A stretch of 64,000 nt of DNA from Nostoc sp. FACHB-110 (GCF_014697425.1 NZ_JACJRU010000001.1:372001-436000), one strand, 5' to 3'. Counted from the stretch's first letter, positions 19,260 to 28,331 are shown. Numbers and translations are program-made. The notes: generated by a model not told the origin, from the sequence alone.

Positions 19260-19596
19260 GGGTGTTGTATGTAACTTGTTCAACTGTATACAACACTACA
19301 AAAATCATCAATATCGTAAAATTGCTGCCTTTTTGGGTAGCGATGCGAAATTGAGCATCTTTGGCAGTTTCGTCATATAAAAGAGCTTCATCAAGGCTTT
19401 TTGGCAGATTTTCTACTACTACCTTATTCAGACTAGAGCGAGTACCTTCAAAAAATTTTAAATCCTGCTGGCTTAAAGCTAGAACATAGAACTTGCCATC
19501 ATTATTTATTAAATGTAGTAATGGCTTGATGTGAAAGCGATCGCTCACAACTACCAATTCTTGAAATTCCATTGGCAGTTGATAATAATGAAACAA
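19249..19596 (-). pseudogene. Relic of a baeRF-type (bacterial eRF1-like) gene
   Basis: The sequence ELVVVSDRFHIKPLLHLI ... FYVLALSQQDLKFFEGTRSS ... LPKSLDEALLYDETAKDAQF matches from memory the conserved middle of the eRF1-domain-like proteins (baeRF family) that are normally about 350-400 residues. Only about 90 residues of that homology survive here. The frame then runs into unrelated sequence (FTILMIFVVLYTVEQ) and overlaps the next gene. Both ends of the parent gene are missing, so this is a decayed fragment rather than a functional small protein. Confidence 0.65.
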
Positions 19597-19696
19597 AAAA
19601 GCTACTAAACAATCATTCTTTAGATGGATATGTCTAGATCCCTGACTTCTTAAATAAATCTGGTATCTGTTTTCTCAATAGGTGAATGAGTAAATA

Positions 19697-19730
19697 TAAA
19701 AAAATACGCCTATTTCGTTTTTGGCGTATT
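19697..19730 (-). terminator. Intrinsic terminator of the DUF1361 gene
   Basis: On the minus strand AATACGCC pairs with GGCGTATT (arms 19723-19730 and 19703-19710), followed by a run of T. It lies about 55 bp beyond the stop codon of the gene at 19784-20455. Confidence 0.8.
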
Positions 19731-19783
19731 AATTGAAATTTGTATTAGATAATATGAGCAACAATCTGAGCAAGATTTTGCAT

Positions 19784-20455
19784 TTATCCAGCATTGGGTG
19801 TATCAGGATTGGTAGAACGTGACTTAACAGCTATTGCTTTTCGTGATTGATTGACAAATCCTAAACTGACGCGTTTCATCAGCCAATGCAAACCTGTAAG
19901 AATCACAAAGGTAATTGCAATAATTACTAAAGGCTGTTTACCTAAAAGTTCTTCTACACCTTTGGTTAACAAAGCATCAGGTTGCGTAATAAAATCCCAA
20001 CTATTGAAACGCAAAAATCTGCCCCAATAAATCCCAATAGCACTAAGAGCATGAGTAATTAACTCAACTCGAAAAATCCATTGACTCTTGCCAATGCGGT
20101 GTAAATAGTGACCTAAATTGATTAAAGAGATAACGTAAGCTTCAAACCCAGCAAAAATTACTAAAAAATAAACTGGGATTAACACCAATGTAATCATCCA
20201 TACTGATTGAATGGTGCGGATATCATCTATCAGATGGATGACATCGGTTAACAAGTATGGTGCATTTGGTAAGAAAGCATAGAATACAATAAATCCTAGC
20301 CACCAAACCCAAGAACGACCACGTTTAATCCGAAACAGCCAAACACTTAAAGCTAAAGGGATAAAAGCCAAAAACAGGTTCCACGTCATCCAACTCATGT
20401 TGATTCGTAAAACCTGTAAAACTCTGGCTATCAATTCAATCAATTCCACTTTCAT
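19784..20455 (-). CDS. DUF1361 integral membrane protein
   Basis: A 223-residue protein with five or six hydrophobic segments. The motif FYAFLPNAPYLLTDVIHLIDD is characteristic of DUF1361 proteins. These are predicted inner-membrane proteins of unknown function. The C-terminal 25 residues are basic and probably cytoplasmic. It has its own strong terminator and about 290 bp of upstream sequence, so it is likely monocistronic. Confidence 0.85.
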   Translation of the reverse strand: MKVELIELIARVLQVLRINMSWMTWNLFLAFIPLALSVWLFRIKRGRSWVWWLGFIVFYAFLPNAPYLLTDVIHLIDDIRTIQSVWMITLVLIPVYFLVIFAGFEAYVISLINLGHYLHRIGKSQWIFRVELITHALSAIGIYWGRFLRFNSWDFITQPDALLTKGVEELLGKQPLVIIAITFVILTGLHWLMKRVSLGFVNQSRKAIAVKSRSTNPDTPNAG

Positions 20456-20744
20456 AAATGTTCACTTGCAAGATATGTGATTGATGTAGTTTAGTTTTAG
20501 AGTCTTAACTTCAGTGATTGACTGATAACTTGGGAAAAAATTTAACTGTGAGATGTTTATATATAGTCTAAGCAACTAGTATAACGAGAAAATTATCCTT
20601 AATGAATCTATGAGAAATCTGGAAGTGTGGATGGCGAAAATGCTACCCAACTTCCAGTATAGTTTTTGCTCTAGGAGGTCGTACTTTTTTAGTCATGATT
20701 TAAATACAATCTCCCTTTGAGCAATTCCTGATAATGGTGAGAGG

Positions 20745-21782
20745 CTAACGCACTAGTACGCGACTGCGGGGGCCAATGGCTTTCGCAGCAGTCACTTTTG
20801 GGCCACATTTGAGAGAATTTTGGTGACAAATATTGGTAGCAACGGTAGACACTTCTAAATTCAGGGGTGAAGTTGCTGGGGAATTACCATTACTAAACTC
20901 CATATTCGCTTCGGTAGATGGTGATGGAGAATTATATTGATTGGAGTTAGTCAAAATTTGACTACTAGGATTAGTTGGTGTAGAAGTAGTTGCGATCGCA
21001 CCACTATCTACTGAGGCTGTAACTGGTGTGGGAGTCGGGTTATTAGTGACGACAGGTGGAGCCGGTGTTGGGTTATTAGTAACAGGTGTAGCGTTTGCAG
21101 GTACGGTAATTGTCAATCTTACCAAGGGAGTATTTTTCATCTCATAGGTGGTGACACTTGGCTTACCGGGAATATCAGATTTATAATCAAATACTGTCGG
21201 ACTTTCGCCACCGTTGCGATCGCTATATCTTGGCCCTTGGCCATTCAGTTGAAAAGTCCCTTGATATTGCTTACCAGTTTTGGGATCAGTAACAACGCCA
21301 GTATAAAAAGCTTTAGTTAATCCAAATTCATCTTGCACTACACCTTGAAAGGAAGTGTTAGGGATTTTGCCTTGATAAGTAAAAGGTTGCAACTGTCCAC
21401 CTGAAAGTGCAGGCGAATTTAACACACCATTGAGAGAAATTACGGGAATGCCTTTAAAGTCAACAAAATAATGCAAACTCCCATCTGTACGAGTTTCAAC
21501 TTTGACATAATTTGATTGGTAAACTGGTACGTAATTTGGCTTACTTTTAGTACCGATGTTGCGTTGATATACACCTTGGGAATCAGTATCAATGCGCGTT
21601 ACTCTATTATTAAAATTAGGGTTAAAACTGGGAAGTTGCAGTGTACCTGATAATGTTCCGGTGCTTTGAATGACGAGTTGAGCCGAAGCATTAGTCGCCC
21701 CAAAACCCAAAAAAGCTGCGGCTAAACTGCTACTACTCAAAACTGCACAGCCTAATTTTGTTACAGACGGCTTTATTTGCAT
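20745..21782 (-). CDS. Exported hypothetical protein with Pro/Thr-rich linker
   Basis: 345 residues. A signal peptide (LGCAVLSSSSLAAAFLGFGATNASAQ) is followed by a globular domain of about 200 residues, rich in Gly, Tyr and beta-prone stretches (TGTLSGTLQLPSF, FTYQGKIPNTSFQGVVQDEFG, YQGTFQLNGQGPRYSDR). Then comes a low-complexity Pro/Thr/Asn segment with repeats like NNPTPAPPVV/NNPTPTPV, and a short tail with two cysteines (NICHQNSLKCGP). I do not recognise the family. Location is periplasmic or extracellular by inference. It is downstream of the porin gene on the same strand, with a hairpin between them. Confidence 0.7.
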   Translation of the reverse strand: MQIKPSVTKLGCAVLSSSSLAAAFLGFGATNASAQLVIQSTGTLSGTLQLPSFNPNFNNRVTRIDTDSQGVYQRNIGTKSKPNYVPVYQSNYVKVETRTDGSLHYFVDFKGIPVISLNGVLNSPALSGGQLQPFTYQGKIPNTSFQGVVQDEFGLTKAFYTGVVTDPKTGKQYQGTFQLNGQGPRYSDRNGGESPTVFDYKSDIPGKPSVTTYEMKNTPLVRLTITVPANATPVTNNPTPAPPVVTNNPTPTPVTASVDSGAIATTSTPTNPSSQILTNSNQYNSPSPSTEANMEFSNGNSPATSPLNLEVSTVATNICHQNSLKCGPKVTAAKAIGPRSRVLVR

Positions 21783-21816
21783 AAAAAATATGCTCCTGAA
21801 TTAAGCATGAAAACAA

Positions 21817-21839
21817 CACGCCTGGGATTTTTAGGCGTG
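21817..21839 (-). terminator. Hairpin between porin gene and exported-protein gene
   Basis: CACGCCT and AGGCGTG form a 7-bp stem around an A-rich loop, followed on the minus strand by TTGTTTTC. It sits about 100 bp beyond the porin stop codon and separates the two minus-strand genes. Confidence 0.6.
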
Positions 21840-21942
21840 GAAAAAAAGTTTAAAATCTGACTGATAGTTGCTGACAGTTGAGAAAGCAAACACGGGGATG
21901 AGGGGTTTGGCCCCTTGTGATTACATTTACATGAACACGTAA

Positions 21943-23838
21943 TTAAAACCGGAAAGTTGCTCTCATTGCACCAACAATTAAAGTATCGTTAGCTGCATTG
22001 TGATCAGGATTAAAAATAACTAATAAGCCTGGTGTGAGAGAAAGATTGTTATTTAGCTGAGTCCGATAAAAAAGTTCTAGATGTAGCGATGTATCAGTAC
22101 GCCCGCCAGATGTTCCCCCATCGGAGAAGTTAGGAAAGTTATAGCCTTCAGGTAAGTTACTAGCAGTAATTTTAGGTGGTTGTCCAACCAGAACGCCTCC
22201 TAAATTACCCTCACCACCCAAATTAGGAAATGCAGCAAATACCATCCAGTTAGTTGTTTCTACACTACCGGAAAGGTTGACTGGTTTAGAGTAAGTAAAA
22301 CCACCCCAACCGCCTAATTGAAAGTTCTCATTAATCCGCCATACTACAGTTGCACCAACAGCGTGAGTATTAAATTCTGTAGTTGGTGCAAAAGGCGAAA
22401 TTAATTGAGCATCACCGATACCTGTACCTAATAAATCATTTGGTGAGTGAGAGTAGATGTAATGTATGCCAATATCGATATTATCTGTAGGTGCGAGAGT
22501 TAATTGTGCGCCTGCGGTATATCTACCCCCAAATAATCCAGCAGAAGTGTTATTAGTAGGAAAACTCGGAATTTCTGCACTATACACCCCTTGGAGACTG
22601 ATGCGATCGCTAATTTCCCAGTCAAAACCTATACCGCCAGTCCCATTCCCAATATTCAAAATAGGATTACGCTGACCAAATTGGGAAATTGCCCCATCAC
22701 CAGAACCTTCTAAGGGATTAATCCCCCGAAAGGTAGTTGCTGCATTCACGCCTGCTGTACCAACAACAATTCCTAAATTATTAGATAGTGAAAATCGATA
22801 AGATAAATCATTAATAAATACATTATTATCTGTATTCGACTCAAAACTTAACCGCCCCATATTATTAAAAACTGCTGAGGCATTTGAACCTAAATTTCCC
22901 GCAGATAGTCCTGTAATTAATAAATCTTTGCCAGTAAATGAAGTTGCTAAGGTTAATTGCACGCTATTTGTAAAAGTTAAATTTGTCTTACCTTGACGTT
23001 CTGGTACGCCATCTCTAGGAAACAAATCAACATTGGTAAAATTTGTGCCTTGAACACTAGCAATAGCTTGACCAAATAATCTAGTTGTTGGAGAAAACTG
23101 ATTGCTTTCTAATTTTTGAGTTTGGTCTTCTATAACATCTAGACGCTGCTGTAATTGTTGTAATTCAGCTTGAAATTCTGTTTGTAAACGTTGTAGTAGG
23201 TTTAAATCTTCTTGACTGATAGTATTAGCAGTATTTTTAGTAATTAATTCTTGAATTTGATTTAAGCAAATATTTAAACTCTGAGCAAATTCATAACGCG
23301 TGACACTGCGATTTCCTAGATAAATTCCAGTACCATTTTCAGAAATACAACCATAGTGTTCAACTATAGTTTGTAAGGCATTAACAGCCCAATCGGTTGG
23401 TTGTACATCATCTAAATTTGATACCGATGTAACTTGAGACATCCCATCATTAGATGCTGAAAATTCTGGCACTACTGGTGATTCAGGGGAAATCGGTAAA
23501 GAAGAAGAAGGTGTTAGTTCTGGTGTCTGAGTGGTGAGTGATGACGGCTGAGAAGATTGAGTATCAGGTGTAGTTGCAATAATATTTTGAGGAATTTTTT
23601 TTAGTAGATTTTGATACTGATAGCTTTCTGGTGACGTAAAAACTGGCGAAGTGCTATCAAGCGAGATAAATTCAGGTGGCGTAATTTCAGAAGTCCGAGA
23701 AATTTCGGAGAAACTCTCCTGATTTTGCGGTTGTGATATTGATTCCGGCTCAATTATTGGCTGTTCTGGCAAATTATTCGGCGGCGATGCTTGCCCAGCT
23801 GTCAATACGCCTAACATCAGTAGGCTGAATTCACTCAT
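21943..23838 (-). CDS. Iron uptake porin, SLH plus OprB-type barrel
   Basis: A 631-residue outer-membrane protein of the cyanobacterial SLH-porin family. A short hydrophobic start is followed by a Ser/Pro/Gln-rich region. An SLH domain covers about residues 140-200 (DVQPTDWAVNALQTIVEHYGCI...RSVTRYEFAQSLN) and anchors the porin to peptidoglycan. A coiled coil (LQTEFQAELQQLQQRLDVIEDQTQKLE) is followed by a beta-barrel of about 370 residues ending in RATFRF, with the C-terminal Phe typical of barrel recognition. Members are annotated as iron-uptake porins; substrate is not proven. The N-terminal spacer is unusually long and the signal peptide short, so the true start may be upstream. Confidence 0.88.
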   Translation of the reverse strand: MSEFSLLMLGVLTAGQASPPNNLPEQPIIEPESISQPQNQESFSEISRTSEITPPEFISLDSTSPVFTSPESYQYQNLLKKIPQNIIATTPDTQSSQPSSLTTQTPELTPSSSLPISPESPVVPEFSASNDGMSQVTSVSNLDDVQPTDWAVNALQTIVEHYGCISENGTGIYLGNRSVTRYEFAQSLNICLNQIQELITKNTANTISQEDLNLLQRLQTEFQAELQQLQQRLDVIEDQTQKLESNQFSPTTRLFGQAIASVQGTNFTNVDLFPRDGVPERQGKTNLTFTNSVQLTLATSFTGKDLLITGLSAGNLGSNASAVFNNMGRLSFESNTDNNVFINDLSYRFSLSNNLGIVVGTAGVNAATTFRGINPLEGSGDGAISQFGQRNPILNIGNGTGGIGFDWEISDRISLQGVYSAEIPSFPTNNTSAGLFGGRYTAGAQLTLAPTDNIDIGIHYIYSHSPNDLLGTGIGDAQLISPFAPTTEFNTHAVGATVVWRINENFQLGGWGGFTYSKPVNLSGSVETTNWMVFAAFPNLGGEGNLGGVLVGQPPKITASNLPEGYNFPNFSDGGTSGGRTDTSLHLELFYRTQLNNNLSLTPGLLVIFNPDHNAANDTLIVGAMRATFRF

Positions 23839-23918
23839 GGTATATCATTTGACTAACACCAACATATCTATTGACAAAGCTTGTTAGTGTTATTCAGGAT
23901 ATTTCTGTATAAAAAGTC

Positions 23919-23945
23919 TGAAGTATGAAGTATGAAGTATGAAGT
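23919..23945. repeat. STRR: tandem TGAAGTA heptamers
   Basis: Three full copies and a partial copy of TGAAGTA, ending 7 bp before the 115-bp MITE-like element. Confidence 0.8.
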
Positions 23946-23952
23946 CGGAAAA

Positions 23953-24067
23953 TATAGCGTTTCCTAGTCTGCTGAAGTACAAATCTCTGCGTACCTCTGC
24001 GCTTAACTCTGCTACCCTCTGCGTTTCAAAATATTACCTGTACCTCACTTAACTGGGAATCGCTATA
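23953..24067. mobile_element. 115-bp MITE-like element, copy 1
   Basis: Ends are imperfect inverted repeats: TATAGCGTTTCCTAGT at the left and the complement of TATAGCGATTCCCAGT at the right. The interior has repeated CTCTGCG units and no coding capacity. A second copy at 29800-29914 differs by one base. Confidence 0.85.
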
Positions 24068-24127
24068 TTAGATACAAACTCTAAGTCATTAGAGTTTGGT
24101 GATTAGCTCTAAAAATCTTCAATTTCA

Positions 24128-24160
24128 CACTAGCCTGCGGCAAGCCGCTGCGCGTCTACA
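24128..24160. repeat. Palindromic GC-rich repeat
   Basis: CCTGCGGCAAGCCGCTGCGCG resembles the cyanobacterial hairpin repeat of the form tagcctgcggcaagccgct...cgtctac. A related copy lies inside the element at 39221-39338. Confidence 0.5.
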
Positions 24161-24175
24161 CACTTCACACTTCAA

Positions 24176-24652
24176 TTACGGTTGGTTACAGTATTTATTC
24201 AAATCTTGCATTAAAGTGTCTGAGTCTTTACCAGTGGTTTTGGAAACCGTGGTTAAGGCTGTATCAATTTCACTTCTGGCTTTTTGGAGTTTTTCTCTAC
24301 CGGATGGCGAGTTTTCAGCTGATTTTGCTGTGGCTAAAGCCTTGGCGGCTTTGGCGATGGCTTGGCTGAGGCTATCAAATACCTTTTGAAAACGAGTTTG
24401 ATATTCTTTGAGTTTGGGATCTGCTAATTTGAGTTCTTCTAAAGATGTGTTGATGGCTTCTAAATCTTTAGAGAGTTGCAAGCTAGTAATCGCTTGCTTA
24501 CCTTTATTTTGATCGATTAGCGCATTACCTTCGTTGACGACTTGAATTAAACGCTGACACTGGGAGTTTTTATTTTCACAACCCGTAACTAATAAAGCAA
24601 TACTTAAACTAACAAAAGCAATAATATTATGTTTACGCCACACAGATATCAC
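24176..24652 (-). CDS. Small lipoprotein, helical
   Basis: A 158-residue protein with a lipobox-type signal peptide (IIAFVSLSIALLVTGC, lipidated Cys at about residue 25). The mature part is Lys/Ala/Gln-rich and predicted helical (LEAINTSLEELKLADPKLKEYQTRFQKVFDSLSQAIAKAAKALATAKSAE), probably a coiled-coil bundle, and ends with a Cys (LNKYCNQP). It is membrane-anchored in the periplasm by inference. I do not recognise a named family. There is no operon partner. Confidence 0.7.
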   Translation of the reverse strand: MISVWRKHNIIAFVSLSIALLVTGCENKNSQCQRLIQVVNEGNALIDQNKGKQAITSLQLSKDLEAINTSLEELKLADPKLKEYQTRFQKVFDSLSQAIAKAAKALATAKSAENSPSGREKLQKARSEIDTALTTVSKTTGKDSDTLMQDLNKYCNQP

Positions 24653-24986
24653 AATCCTACAAGCAATTAAATCGAGACAATCGTAACTAATAATTTCATA
24701 AATTGTGAAAATTGTTGCGTAAATTTCCTAGAAAACGTCATATATCATGTGACGAGTGACTAAAAGAGGTAGGACAGCCCGAAGGGGGTAGGATTCAGGA
24801 TTTGCTCTGCCTACAAGAAATTGTCTGCTAGAAGCTGTCATTTATACTTGGATTTAATTAGGCTATGTAGCATTAATTTTTACATTTAAATCCTCGGAAA
24901 AACTGAATTTTAGTGAATATCTAGCAGAATTTAGGATTATATAGGTTACAGTAGCGCAAATAACTGGATACATAAGATAAAAGCTG
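24653..24986. other. Divergent intergenic region, no gene
   Basis: AT-rich spacer with a short GC-richer patch near 24770-24820 (acagcccgaaggggg). No gene, RNA or clear operator seen. Confidence 0.4.
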
Positions 24987-26228
24987 ATGCGAATTTTTGT
25001 TTGTTGTTTTTTACTAGTTATCAGTCTGTTATTCTCATTTACACCTTTAGTAAAATCAGCAACGTCTGTTTCTGATATTGAGCAGTATTTAAGCAATGCT
25101 GAATTTGAACAAGCAGAAACAGCTTTTGCTACAAAGCTGGAAAAAGACAGTAATGATGATGAGACGCGATTTAAGTTGGGAGTTGTGCAGTTAATGGGTA
25201 CGACTCAAAAATTAATGCAATCCCTCTATCGTTATGGTTTGCAACAAAATTTTGTCACTCAATTTTTCCCGATTTTGCGTCTTCCTGTACCGATAAATCC
25301 TCAACCAGAATCAGTCACCTATGAAGATACGCGCCAGATTTTGCAAAACTTAGTCAATGATTTAACTAAAATTAAAAACACTCTTGAACCTATCAAAGAT
25401 GCTCAAGTCAAGCTACCACTGCGACTTGGTTTGACACGAATTGATTTCAACGCTGATGGTAAGTTGGCAGAAGATGAATCTTTTTGGAAAACCTTCAGCT
25501 TATTGACAGGAATACCCGCAACAGAAAAATCTGCACAAAATTTAGCGATCGCGTTTGATGCAGGTGATGTAATTTGGTTGAGGGGATATTGCAATTTGCT
25601 GTCAGCGATCGCTCAGGTGGTTTTAGCATACGATGAAAGTAAATTGTTTGATGCTACTGCTCACTTGGTTTTTACTCAACCAAAAACCGCTTATCCATTT
25701 CTGATTAATGGTAGAAACCCATCAGGTGGGTTTGATTTGGATATTATTAGCGACATCATCGCCTTTGTACATTTGATTAATTTTCCGGTTGCAGAACCAG
25801 AACGTTTAACAGCTGCAGTAGAAAATTTACAAGCAGTCACCGCTTTAAGTCGTCAATCTTGGCAATTGATTTTAGCGGAAACTGATGATGATAGAGAATG
25901 GCTACCAAATCCTCGACAAAAAAGTGTAATTCCTAATGCAGCTGTCACTCAATCCATGATTGATGGTTGGTTGACTTTTTTAGATGAAGCGGATGCTTTG
26001 CTGACAGGTAAAAAGTTAGTTCCGTTCTGGAGAAAACGCGAAGTTAGAGGTATTAATTTAAACAAAGTATTCACTCAACCCCGTACCTTTGATTTGGTGT
26101 TATGGGGGCAAGGAACTGCTGCTGCACCTTATCTAGAGTTAGGTAAAGTAACAGATACAAATACTTGGTTACGGTTGTTAGAAGTTTTCCGAGGGCAATT
26201 TTTTGAGTTTGCAGCTTGGTTTAATTAG
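24987..26228 (+). CDS. Exported protein with TPR-like start and one EF-hand loop
   Basis: 413 residues starting with a signal peptide (FVCCFLLVISLLFSFTPLVKSA). A short TPR-like helix pair follows (YLSNAEFEQAETAFATKLEKDSNDDETRFKLGVVQLM). A canonical EF-hand loop, DFNADGKLAEDE (Asp153 to Glu164), has all ligand positions and the Gly at position 6. The rest is mostly helical, with no catalytic motif I recognise. The location is likely periplasmic. A strong terminator follows, so it is transcribed alone. Confidence 0.75.
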   Translation: MRIFVCCFLLVISLLFSFTPLVKSATSVSDIEQYLSNAEFEQAETAFATKLEKDSNDDETRFKLGVVQLMGTTQKLMQSLYRYGLQQNFVTQFFPILRLPVPINPQPESVTYEDTRQILQNLVNDLTKIKNTLEPIKDAQVKLPLRLGLTRIDFNADGKLAEDESFWKTFSLLTGIPATEKSAQNLAIAFDAGDVIWLRGYCNLLSAIAQVVLAYDESKLFDATAHLVFTQPKTAYPFLINGRNPSGGFDLDIISDIIAFVHLINFPVAEPERLTAAVENLQAVTALSRQSWQLILAETDDDREWLPNPRQKSVIPNAAVTQSMIDGWLTFLDEADALLTGKKLVPFWRKREVRGINLNKVFTQPRTFDLVLWGQGTAAAPYLELGKVTDTNTWLRLLEVFRGQFFEFAAWFN

Positions 26229-26311
26229 GGCTGGCTGGAAAATTCCTGTGGAACTCTTAACGGGCGACTGGGAACAGTTTCACTATCAATCTATTTAGCC
26301 AAGCTTATTTG

Positions 26312-26338
26312 GGGACACTATATTTTGTGTCCCTTTTT
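26312..26338 (+). terminator. Intrinsic terminator after the EF-hand protein gene
   Basis: GGGACAC pairs with GTGTCCC around a short AT loop, followed by TTTTT. It lies about 85 bp beyond the stop codon. Confidence 0.85.
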
Positions 26339-26411
26339 AATGCGTTGGGACTGATGCTATGGCGATAAGTACTTTTTATTAAGAGCATTAAACTTTTTTT
26401 GTCAAGTCATG

Positions 26412-26440
26412 TTGACAGTTCGTAACAAATTTGTTAAATT
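26412..26440 (+). promoter_or_regulatory. Sigma-70-type promoter for psb34 with a palindrome in the spacer
   Basis: A consensus -35 box TTGACA (26412-26417), a 17-bp spacer and a -10 box TAAATT (26435-26440) predict transcription from about 26447. The perfect 14-bp palindrome TAACAAATTTGTTA (26423-26436) covers the spacer. TTTACATA-AG-TTAACAAA at 26443-26460 is close to the HLR1 direct repeat bound by RpaB at light-regulated genes. Regulation by RpaB is inference. Confidence 0.65.
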
Positions 26441-26475
26441 TATTTACATAAGTTAACAAATAAGGAAAAAAACCT

Positions 26476-26646
26476 ATGTACACCACAGTTAATGAAGACG
26501 GCATTTTAAATAACTATGCAACTGAACCTCAGATGTATTACTCTGAGTACCCAGCCATTTGGGAACAACGCCGCTATGTTTTACAAGGCGCGGTTGCAAC
26601 TATGTTTGTTAGTCTTTTAGTGTTATTTGCTGTTGCTGTGAGCTAA
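26476..26646 (+). CDS. psb34: Psb34 / ssl1498-family small light-harvesting-like protein
   Basis: A 56-residue single-span membrane protein. The conserved N-terminus (MYTTVNEDGILNNYATEP) and the motif YPAIWEQRRYVLQGAV, followed by one hydrophobic helix to the C-terminus, match from memory the ssl1498 family, named Psb34. It is related to high-light-inducible proteins and associated with photosystem II assembly intermediates in the thylakoid membrane. AAGGA lies about 10 nt before the ATG. A strong promoter and a strong terminator bracket this very short gene, as expected for an abundant small protein. Confidence 0.82.
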   Translation: MYTTVNEDGILNNYATEPQMYYSEYPAIWEQRRYVLQGAVATMFVSLLVLFAVAVS

Positions 26647-26701
26647 AAATTTTTGTTTTCGGTATCGGTATCACTCATCGTCATTTGAACTTCTCCCTTT
26701 T

Positions 26702-26735
26702 ACCTCGGTTAGTTTCGCCGAGGTCTTTTGTTTTT
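26702..26735 (+). terminator. Intrinsic terminator of psb34
   Basis: ACCTCGG pairs with CCGAGGT, followed by CTTTTGTTTTT. It lies about 55 bp beyond the psb34 stop codon. Confidence 0.88.
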
Positions 26736-26862
26736 AGGGACTTATATAAGGTTGTCTGTGAAGAATAGGTGTAAGGATTTTGAAAACCTACACCCTTCCC
26801 CAAACCCTTGATTTTTCATCTCCAGAGTTAGTCGTAGCAACTTAGGATGAAGCCTTGATGAA

Positions 26863-27627
26863 TTACCAATCTACGGGTAAACCTAACCGTTCTAAAGTAT
26901 CGCCATTTTGCAATAGTGGTTGAATCTGGCTATCTAGATGAATTCGACCACCTGAAAGTACTAAAGCGCGTTGTGTCACTCTGCCTAGCCAATGTAATTC
27001 GTGAGAAGCGATTAACATAACCTGCACTGGCAATTTTAATAATACTTGGGCTAAGTGTCGCCGCCATGCCGGATCAAGACCGTTCGTTGGCTCATCTAAG
27101 ATCAAAATCGTTGGTTCTAAAGCTAAAATTGCAGCTAGGGCGGCTAATCTTCTTTGTCCTCCTGATAGCTCGTGAGCAGAACGATTTGCATAGGCTTCTA
27201 AACCAAAGTTTGCTAATAACTGCCGTGCTTTATCAATGGCTATGGCTTTTGGTATGCCATAATTCAGCGGCCCAAAGGTAATATCTTCTAGGATGGTGGG
27301 CATAAAAAGTTGATCGTTGGCATCTTGAAAGCTAAAACCGATGTAACGACGCACTTGAGGTAGATTTCTCGGTTCTACGGGGATGTCATTAATCAAAATT
27401 TGCCCAGTTCGCGGTTGTTTTAAACCAACCAAGTTTTCCAGTAGGGTGCTTTTACCAGAACCAGTTGCACCCATTAAAGCAACGCGATCGCCAGCGTTTA
27501 AACTAAAGGAAATATTTTGCAATACTGGCTCTTGATTGGGATAAGCATAAACTAAGTTCTCCACTTCAACGACGGCGGTGGGGAAATCAGAGGTTGATTT
27601 TTGATGATTAGAAGTTAATGATTTCAA
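26863..27627 (-). CDS. cbiO: ECF transporter ATPase CbiO
   Basis: A 254-residue ABC ATPase, the energising subunit of a cobalt/nickel energy-coupling-factor importer. Walker A is GATGSGKST, the Q-loop region is FQDANDQLFMPTILEDI (typical of ECF ATPases), the signature is LSGGQRRLA, Walker B is ILILDEPTNGLDP, and the switch His is in IASHELHWL. It is the last gene of a cbiM-cbiQ-cbiO operon, 35 bp after cbiQ. The cytoplasmic ATPase would act as a homodimer with CbiQ. Confidence 0.93.
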   Translation of the reverse strand: MKSLTSNHQKSTSDFPTAVVEVENLVYAYPNQEPVLQNISFSLNAGDRVALMGATGSGKSTLLENLVGLKQPRTGQILINDIPVEPRNLPQVRRYIGFSFQDANDQLFMPTILEDITFGPLNYGIPKAIAIDKARQLLANFGLEAYANRSAHELSGGQRRLAALAAILALEPTILILDEPTNGLDPAWRRHLAQVLLKLPVQVMLIASHELHWLGRVTQRALVLSGGRIHLDSQIQPLLQNGDTLERLGLPVDW

Positions 27628-27662
27628 AATTTACTACTCAATAATTCACAACAATGTTGCTG

Positions 27663-28331
27663 TCAGCCTTTAACCGCACCTGGAAAGTAAGAACTTAGGG
27701 TTAAACAAATCACAACCGCCCAAGTTATCAACAAGACAAAACGCTCTTTTGGTTTTAATGATGCGTCTACTGGCAACTTTCCTTGATAACCACGAGTTAC
27801 CATAGCCGCGTATACTCTCTCTGCTCTATCTAAACTACGTAGATATAAACTACCAATCATGGCAGCACTAGCATAGCGCAGCCATCCTGCAGTACCTGTG
27901 AGGCCACGTAGTTGAGCGCTGCGGATCATTTGTGTCACTTCATCTACCAAAATCTCCATATACTGCCCTGCTAAAAGTAAGTTTTCTTTGATAGCAGCAG
28001 GGACGGGTAAGCTTTTCAGCGCAATACCAAAACTATGGGGCGGTAGAGTTAACAAAAAACTATTCATGACTAACAGACATACCAGAGAACGCAACAATAG
28101 AAAGCTCGCTCTCTCCCATCCCAAAGGCAATGCTAATAACGATAGAAAAATCAATTCTGTACCTACTAAGCTAGCCAGATGGCGTAATGGTACGCGTAAT
28201 ATACTGGCCCATAAAAGTGCGATCGCACCATACACACCCAACCAAGGCCAAGCATGATATTTTAATAACGCTGCTCCGATAACTATCACCAGGGATAGAT
28301 GTAAACGTAACGGTAAGGCGAATCTAAGCAT
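27663..28331 (-). CDS. cbiQ: ECF transporter T component CbiQ
   Basis: A 222-residue membrane protein with about five or six spans. The two coupling-helix motifs typical of the T subunit can be seen as RSAQLRGLTG and RAERVYAAMVTRGYQG (the Ala-Arg-Gly type). It links the CbiO ATPases to CbiM. The start codon overlaps the end of cbiM by 8 bp, indicating translational coupling. Confidence 0.92.
   Translation of the reverse strand: MLRFALPLRLHLSLVIVIGAALLKYHAWPWLGVYGAIALLWASILRVPLRHLASLVGTELIFLSLLALPLGWERASFLLLRSLVCLLVMNSFLLTLPPHSFGIALKSLPVPAAIKENLLLAGQYMEILVDEVTQMIRSAQLRGLTGTAGWLRYASAAMIGSLYLRSLDRAERVYAAMVTRGYQGKLPVDASLKPKERFVLLITWAVVICLTLSSYFPGAVKG

Noticed and set aside
19249..19596. A functional 115-residue protein
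   Set aside because: It holds only an internal fragment of a larger family and overlaps the next gene; treated as a pseudogene.
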